Below, in pieces: positions 7,120 through 10,963 of a stretch of DNA of 10,963 nt. This stretch comes from JAVWMQ01 sp036637375 (GTDB lineage Bacteria; Bacillota; Clostridia; Peptostreptococcales; Anaerovoracaceae): assembly GCA_036637375.1 (NCBI GenBank), contig JAVWMQ010000049.1, positions 1 to 10,963 of the forward strand, in the 5' to 3' direction. The first letter of the stretch is position 1; each line of letters opens with the position of its first letter. The notes below the pieces were generated by a model. That model did not search any database and was not told the DNA's origin. It worked only from the letters and a program-made list of their open reading frames with translations. A program made the position numbers and the translations under genes.

Positions 7120-8046
7120 TTACTTGTCATTCCACCATTTCTTTTTCTTGAAATATGCTATCTCAAATAGGGTAATTACCACACTGACAAAAATTATCAC
7201 CAAGTAACCATAGGGAGATCCAAGTTCTGGCATATATTTGAAATTCATACCATACCACCCTACAATTAAAGTTAATGGCATGAAAAGTGTAGTTACTACA
7301 GTTAGAAATTGCATAGTTTTGTTTTGCCTTATATCAATTTGTGATTGATATAATTCTCGCATTTGTAACGTATACTCCCTAAGTAGTTGAACATTGTCAA
7401 GGAGCCTGTCTACCCTTGATGAAAACAGGTCAAACAGCTTCTCGTCACTTTGTAAAAACATTCCATTTGCATTTTCTTCAAATTGCTCGCTTAAATGCAT
7501 AAGCTGATGATAATAGGAACTCAATACTAAAAGTTCACGCCTGCACCTTAACATTCTCTCATTGAAATCTGCAACATTACCACCAAGAAGCTCCTCTTCA
7601 AGTTCAGCTAATTTTTCTTCATATTGCTGCAAAAACAATATATCATCTCGAATTAAGAACTCCATAAATTCAAAGAAAAAATGTGCAAGATTGTTTTTTT
7701 CCATAATTTCAAGACTGCTCAAATGAGCTAGCACTTGATTAACCATTTCCCCATCATCTACAAATAATACACTATCTTTGGCAATATGAAAACTAAAGTC
7801 CTCGCCACGTTTTAATAGATCCTCTTTGTTTGGAACGAGAAATGTTCCCACTATGGAATCCTTAAAGGTATCTGCCTTGCAACAATTAACCTGCTCAATG
7901 CTCCTGGCTAAAGTTTTTGACGAAACCGGTTTAAGTTTCGTTGTGCTTTCATCTAAGTTTTTTTGCACCTCTATGATTATCTCACCATCTTTTTGGATAT
8001 AATCTTGGGGAACTTCTTTAATTTTTGGATCAAGGGTATACTTCAT
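7120..8046 (-). CDS. corA: CorA-family divalent metal ion channel/transporter
   Basis: A 308-residue CorA-type protein that would carry Mg2+ (or Co2+/Ni2+) through the inner membrane as a pentamer. The C-terminal region is diagnostic: TM1 about 247-265, the selectivity motif YGMNF (265-269, GMN 266-268), the loop MPELGSPYG, TM2 about 280-299 and a basic tail KKKKWW. Residues about 120-245 are long charged helices (EEKLAELEEELL and others) expected for the stalk of the cytoplasmic funnel. The N-terminal alpha/beta part is divergent, so the exact ion is uncertain. The start at 8046 follows AGGGAGGGGA (8051-8060); the in-frame ATG 57 bases earlier overlaps the lipoprotein gene and has no such site. 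It follows the lipoprotein gene by 22 bases, so co-transcription is likely. Confidence 0.88.
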   Translation of the reverse strand: MKYTLDPKIKEVPQDYIQKDGEIIIEVQKNLDESTTKLKPVSSKTLARSIEQVNCCKADTFKDSIVGTFLVPNKEDLLKRGEDFSFHIAKDSVLFVDDGEMVNQVLAHLSSLEIMEKNNLAHFFFEFMEFLIRDDILFLQQYEEKLAELEEELLGGNVADFNERMLRCRRELLVLSSYYHQLMHLSEQFEENANGMFLQSDEKLFDLFSSRVDRLLDNVQLLREYTLQMRELYQSQIDIRQNKTMQFLTVVTTLFMPLTLIVGWYGMNFKYMPELGSPYGYLVIIFVSVVITLFEIAYFKKKKWWNDK

Positions 8047-8068
8047 TAAATCCCCTCCCTTTTGTTTT

Positions 8069-8719
8069 TTAAATTTCTGACATATATTCTTCGTTAAATT
8101 CAACTGTAATAGCTAGAACTCTATCCATACCTTTTAATTTCTGAGTATTATTATATGAATTTAAGTATGGAATCGCCAAATCTCCTTCTTTTTTCGTTAC
8201 AAAAATTTTAATTGGTATTTGTTTGTTAAGTGCCAAAGGTTTAAATTCCTGTAACCCTATTTCACTTTTGGTGCCTTGCCCTTCATTTTCACCATCTGCA
8301 TCTTTCATATTTAGTGTATAAGTTCCACCATGATCTCTAACACTTACAGCAATTCTGCCATCTTCAGTTGCATTAATGCCAAGCAATCCATAAAAATTCT
8401 TGTCGTCAGAGTCCTTACTCTTTGAAATAGTTGAACTTGAAATTTCTTGCCACTTCAAATTCTTGTCTAGCTCACTTAAACGAACTACCATTATCTTGGC
8501 TTTGTCTCCACCAAAGTATGAGTAAATATTCCCTTCAAAAGGTGTTCCAAAAGCCTCTAACAATACTTTTTCATCATTGTTTAGAGTGTATGGTCCAATA
8601 CCCTCTTGTGTTGTAAGTCTGTTTGCTGGTAATTTCACTTCTTCATTTTTGTTTCTGTCGCATCCTGTAATGGCTAATACCATAATTACAGAAAGTGCCA
8701 CTGCTAATATTTTTTTCAT
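8069..8719 (-). CDS. Small secreted lipoprotein of unknown function
   Basis: A 216-residue predicted lipoprotein. MKKILAVALSVIMVLAITGC is a lipoprotein signal peptide with a lipobox (AITGC) and lipidation at Cys20; a charged linker (DRNKNEE) follows. The mature part is hydrophilic and I do not recognise a family. It has a GIGPYTLNNDEK segment at about 40-51 and alternating strands that suggest a beta-rich fold. It would be anchored on the outer face of the membrane. The start at 8719 is supported by AGGAGG (8725-8730) and by the signal peptide beginning there; an upstream in-frame ATG at 8740 is rejected. It lies 39 bases after the phosphatase gene and 22 before the CorA gene. A weak internal promoter (TTGGAT 8769-8764, TATACA 8747-8742) is possible. 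Confidence 0.75.
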   Translation of the reverse strand: MKKILAVALSVIMVLAITGCDRNKNEEVKLPANRLTTQEGIGPYTLNNDEKVLLEAFGTPFEGNIYSYFGGDKAKIMVVRLSELDKNLKWQEISSSTISKSKDSDDKNFYGLLGINATEDGRIAVSVRDHGGTYTLNMKDADGENEGQGTKSEIGLQEFKPLALNKQIPIKIFVTKKEGDLAIPYLNSYNNTQKLKGMDRVLAITVEFNEEYMSEI

Positions 8720-8758
8720 AACTTCCTCCTTAAACTTCATGTGTATATACTATATTCC

Positions 8759-9205
8759 TTAATATCCAAGCCATTTCATCAGACCCTTGCAGGACTCTAA
8801 AACGTCTATATAAGTTTCATCAAAGTTTCCTGTGTACCACGGATCCGCAATATCTCCATCTGATCCGCTAAATGATTTTAATGATTTGATTTTGCCATCT
8901 TTGTCATCTCCAAAGATTCTAATTGCATTCCTCTCATTTGCTTTGTCCATTATTAGTAACAAATCAAAATTATCATAGTCTTTTGGAGTTATTTGTCTAG
9001 CCTTTCTTTTTTGATATGGAATCCCTGCTTCATCTAGCTTCATCTTTGTTCCTCTATGTATATCGTTTCCTATTTCCTCCCTGCTCGTCGCTGCCGACTC
9101 AACTAATACACCTTTTGCATTTGCTTTTGTTAACAAATCTATCATAACAAATTCAGCCATTGGCGATCTACAAATATTCCCATGACATATAAATAATATT
9201 CTCAA
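8759..9205 (-). CDS. Low-molecular-weight protein-tyrosine phosphatase
   Basis: A 148-residue cytoplasmic phosphatase that hydrolyses phosphotyrosine (possibly phosphoarginine) on proteins. The N-terminal P-loop FICHGNICRSP contains the C-X5-R signature, with nucleophile Cys7 and Arg13; the general-acid loop is DPWYTG with Asp121. Length is normal for the family. In bacteria such enzymes often act with tyrosine kinases on capsule or exopolysaccharide synthesis, but no kinase gene is visible here. The start codon is TTG (9205-9203), chosen because the family's N-terminus begins exactly there and AAGGAG (9217-9212) is well placed. That ribosome site overlaps the TAA of the diguanylate cyclase gene, ten bases away, which suggests translational coupling. 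Confidence 0.9.
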   Translation of the reverse strand: MRILFICHGNICRSPMAEFVMIDLLTKANAKGVLVESAATSREEIGNDIHRGTKMKLDEAGIPYQKRKARQITPKDYDNFDLLLIMDKANERNAIRIFGDDKDGKIKSLKSFSGSDGDIADPWYTGNFDETYIDVLESCKGLMKWLGY

Positions 9206-9215
9206 ATTATTCTCC

Positions 9216-10826
9216 TTACTTCCTAAACCTTATTATACTGTCGTTATTCCCAATTTTTTTGTTGTTCTTTTGATTATACATTCTTTCGTCAGCTTTTTGT
9301 ACTAGTCCATCAATACATTTTTCCTCAGAATAAATACTTACACCTACGGACATTCCTATAGCAAATGACATATCATCAACTACCATTTTTTCTCTAAATT
9401 TAGAATGTATAGATTCTACTTTGCAATCTATGCGGCCTTTGCCCTCAATCTCCATCAAAATAACAAACTCATCTCCTCCGAGTCTAAAGGCAATATCACC
9501 ATTACATAGGCAATCCCTCAGCCTGTTAGCTGCAATCCTAAGCACGTCATCTCCAACCTTGTGACCATAAATATCATTTATGTTTTTGAACCCATCAAGA
9601 TCCATAAAAATCACACAAAAATCTTTGGCTACACTCTTATATCTTGCTTCAAATTCATCAAGTAATTCAAAAAACATTCTCCTGTTTGGCAACTCTGTCA
9701 AAGTATCATAATATGCCAATACACGATATTCCTCCGCTAGCAATTTGTATTCATTTTGCTGCTTAACAAGCTCATGCTGTGCCATAATTTGCTTAGTTAT
9801 ATCATGACATGATGCTATAACACAAATAAAGTCTAGTGCATCATCTCTCACTATAGCAGTCGAAATTAAGACTACTTTAGATTCTCCATTTTTTGCAATA
9901 ACTTCTATTTCCTCGCCTTCAAGCTCCTTTCCAAAAGACAAATACGAAAAATCTAGTTTATTATTTATAAATTCGCCTATGTTCTTTCCAATTATTTCAT
10001 CATTATCATAACCAAGTAGGTCTATTGCAGCCTTGTTACACTTTAATATTTCTGCATTTTCATCTAATACAAAGAATGCGTTGCTACTTATCTCTAGTAT
10101 GTCTTTTGATGAAATTACAACATCAATGTTAAATATATCATATCTCTTAATTATGCCGAAGTATCCAACTCCAAATAGTACAGTGAATATGCTGGCGACA
10201 GCTGGAATAACAGGATAATATATTGGAAGCAACACGTCTGTTATAAATCCTATAAAAATTGTAATCAAATCTATTACTATAAACTCTACCGCCAATTTCT
10301 TTTTTATCTTATGCTTTATTTTGATCGACCATTTGCTTAAATAATAAAATGAAATTGCAAATGTTCCAAATATATATACAAGGTAACTCCAAAGCCATAT
10401 AGAATCAAATGAATTAACATATGTCCACCTTTGTCCGTTTTGTGCAACTACAAGACCTGTTGCTATAGAAGTTGTTTCTCCAAACAAGTTCTTCACAATT
10501 AACAACAACCCCATTGCAAATATCACAATGATTATATTACGTCTAGCCTTTGATTTTTTGTCTGCTGTTAACGTTAGGAAGTGACACCCTGACATAGCAA
10601 CAAGTCCGCACCAACCAATTGAGCTTAGTTTGTGCCAAAAAAATGCATCCTCAACAATTACTGTTGCAAAGAAGAATGAATTACAAAACGACCACCATCC
10701 AAGACAGACCAGTACCCCTGCTGCTGATATATTAACAATATTCCTTTTTTCTCCGGTAAAAATCTGTAAAGCCCCCGCAAAAAATCCTGAGTAAGCTATT
10801 ATAGATATTACTGATAGTGTGTTCAT
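9216..10826 (-). CDS. Membrane-bound PAS-GGDEF diguanylate cyclase
   Basis: A 536-residue protein predicted to make the second messenger c-di-GMP from two GTP. Counting from the TTG one codon upstream, an N-terminal region of about seven hydrophobic helices (5-225) resembles the 7TM sensor region seen before some histidine kinases. A PAS domain follows (about 242-345, NAFFVLDENAE to CHDITKQ), then a short linker helix and the GGDEF domain (about 370-535). The GGDEF domain has DTLTELPNRR, MDLDGFKNIND, the intact active motif RLGGDEF (451-455) and SVGVSIY. The inhibitory-site position five residues before GGDEF reads CNGD instead of RxxD, so feedback inhibition is probably lost. ATG at 10826 is preferred over TTG at 10829 because GGGGTG (10833-10838) is then six bases away. 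First gene of the minus-strand operon. Confidence 0.88.
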   Translation of the reverse strand: MNTLSVISIIAYSGFFAGALQIFTGEKRNIVNISAAGVLVCLGWWSFCNSFFFATVIVEDAFFWHKLSSIGWCGLVAMSGCHFLTLTADKKSKARRNIIIVIFAMGLLLIVKNLFGETTSIATGLVVAQNGQRWTYVNSFDSIWLWSYLVYIFGTFAISFYYLSKWSIKIKHKIKKKLAVEFIVIDLITIFIGFITDVLLPIYYPVIPAVASIFTVLFGVGYFGIIKRYDIFNIDVVISSKDILEISSNAFFVLDENAEILKCNKAAIDLLGYDNDEIIGKNIGEFINNKLDFSYLSFGKELEGEEIEVIAKNGESKVVLISTAIVRDDALDFICVIASCHDITKQIMAQHELVKQQNEYKLLAEEYRVLAYYDTLTELPNRRMFFELLDEFEARYKSVAKDFCVIFMDLDGFKNINDIYGHKVGDDVLRIAANRLRDCLCNGDIAFRLGGDEFVILMEIEGKGRIDCKVESIHSKFREKMVVDDMSFAIGMSVGVSIYSEEKCIDGLVQKADERMYNQKNNKKIGNNDSIIRFRK

Positions 10827-10873
10827 CAATTACACCCCATTTCAAATAACTATTTACCAAATTCCTTTTGTTC

Positions 10874-10902
10874 ATTATATGCCTTTTGAATCCAAAAGGC
10901 AA
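10874..10902 (-). promoter_or_regulatory. Sigma-A-like promoter of the cyclase-phosphatase-lipoprotein-CorA operon
   Basis: On the minus strand TTGCCT (10902-10897) and a consensus TATAAT (10879-10874) are 17 bases apart. The start of transcription would be about 10867, some 40 bases before the ATG. Confidence 0.6.
10880..10901 (-). promoter_or_regulatory. Palindrome over the -35 and spacer, candidate operator
   Basis: A perfect 9-bp inverted repeat (TGCCTTTTG at 10880-10888 and CAAAAGGCA at 10893-10901) with a four-base centre. It fills the 17-base spacer and most of the -35 of the operon promoter. It lies upstream of the expected transcription start, so it acts as DNA rather than RNA, most simply as a repressor site. 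The binding protein is unknown. Confidence 0.45.
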
Positions 10903-10936
10903 TTCACTTTACCTTTTTAACTCTTTATTAAAGTAA

Positions 10937-10960
10937 ATAAGCAGGCCAACGCCTGCTTAT
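10937..10960 (-). terminator. Probable terminator of a gene beyond the right edge
   Basis: A perfect 10-bp GC-containing stem (ATAAGCAGGC, 10937-10946, and 10951-10960) with a four-base loop. On the minus strand it is followed by TTACTTTAATAAAG, a modest T-run, and it lies upstream of the cyclase promoter, so it would end a minus-strand transcript coming from outside. A plus-strand role cannot be judged because the window ends three bases later. Confidence 0.5.
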
Positions 10961-10963
10961 CTC

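Overview
The window is AT-rich, with strong AAGGAGG-type ribosome sites, mostly TAA stops, and genes typical of low-GC anaerobic Firmicutes. These include a YtrA-type GntR regulator with an ABC transporter, a YkvI membrane protein, and a SnoaL-PAS hybrid histidine kinase. A clostridial (Eubacteriales) chromosome is the best guess; I cannot name a species. No RNA gene, CRISPR array, insertion sequence or phage gene was seen.

Layout. (1) 148-1335 (+): a YkvI-family membrane protein, ending in a perfect 15-bp hairpin that can also serve the converging gene. (2) 4998-1393 (-): one long gene for a SnoaL-like/multi-PAS/histidine kinase/double-receiver protein. Its single reading frame is cut by two in-frame TAA codons (4701-4699 and 1929-1927) with no frameshift. 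Promoter, ribosome site and catalytic motifs are intact. (3) 5012-5198: a divergent control region with a sigma-A-like promoter in each direction and an inverted-repeat operator over the regulator's -10. (4) 5199-7041 (+): a tightly overlapping GntR regulator - ABC ATPase - ABC permease operon with its own terminator. (5) 10826-7120 (-): a membrane PAS-GGDEF diguanylate cyclase, a low-molecular-weight tyrosine phosphatase, a small lipoprotein and a CorA-type metal channel, closely spaced and probably one operon. Its promoter has a 22-bp palindrome over the -35 and spacer. A hairpin at the right edge probably ends the transcript of a gene outside the window.

How they fit together. Two signalling proteins (a hybrid kinase and a diguanylate cyclase) flank a self-regulated efflux-type ABC operon. 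The GntR protein probably represses its own operon until a cell-envelope or antibiotic-type signal arrives (inference from the family). The cyclase would make c-di-GMP in response to a membrane or PAS signal, and the phosphatase's ribosome site overlaps the cyclase stop codon, suggesting coupled translation. The most unusual point is the hybrid kinase: two ochre codons each split a domain (SnoaL-like and receiver 1) while every frame stays open. This means either a very recent pseudogene, a sequence error, or stop-codon readthrough. TAA ends seven of the nine other genes, so general TAA reassignment is unlikely.
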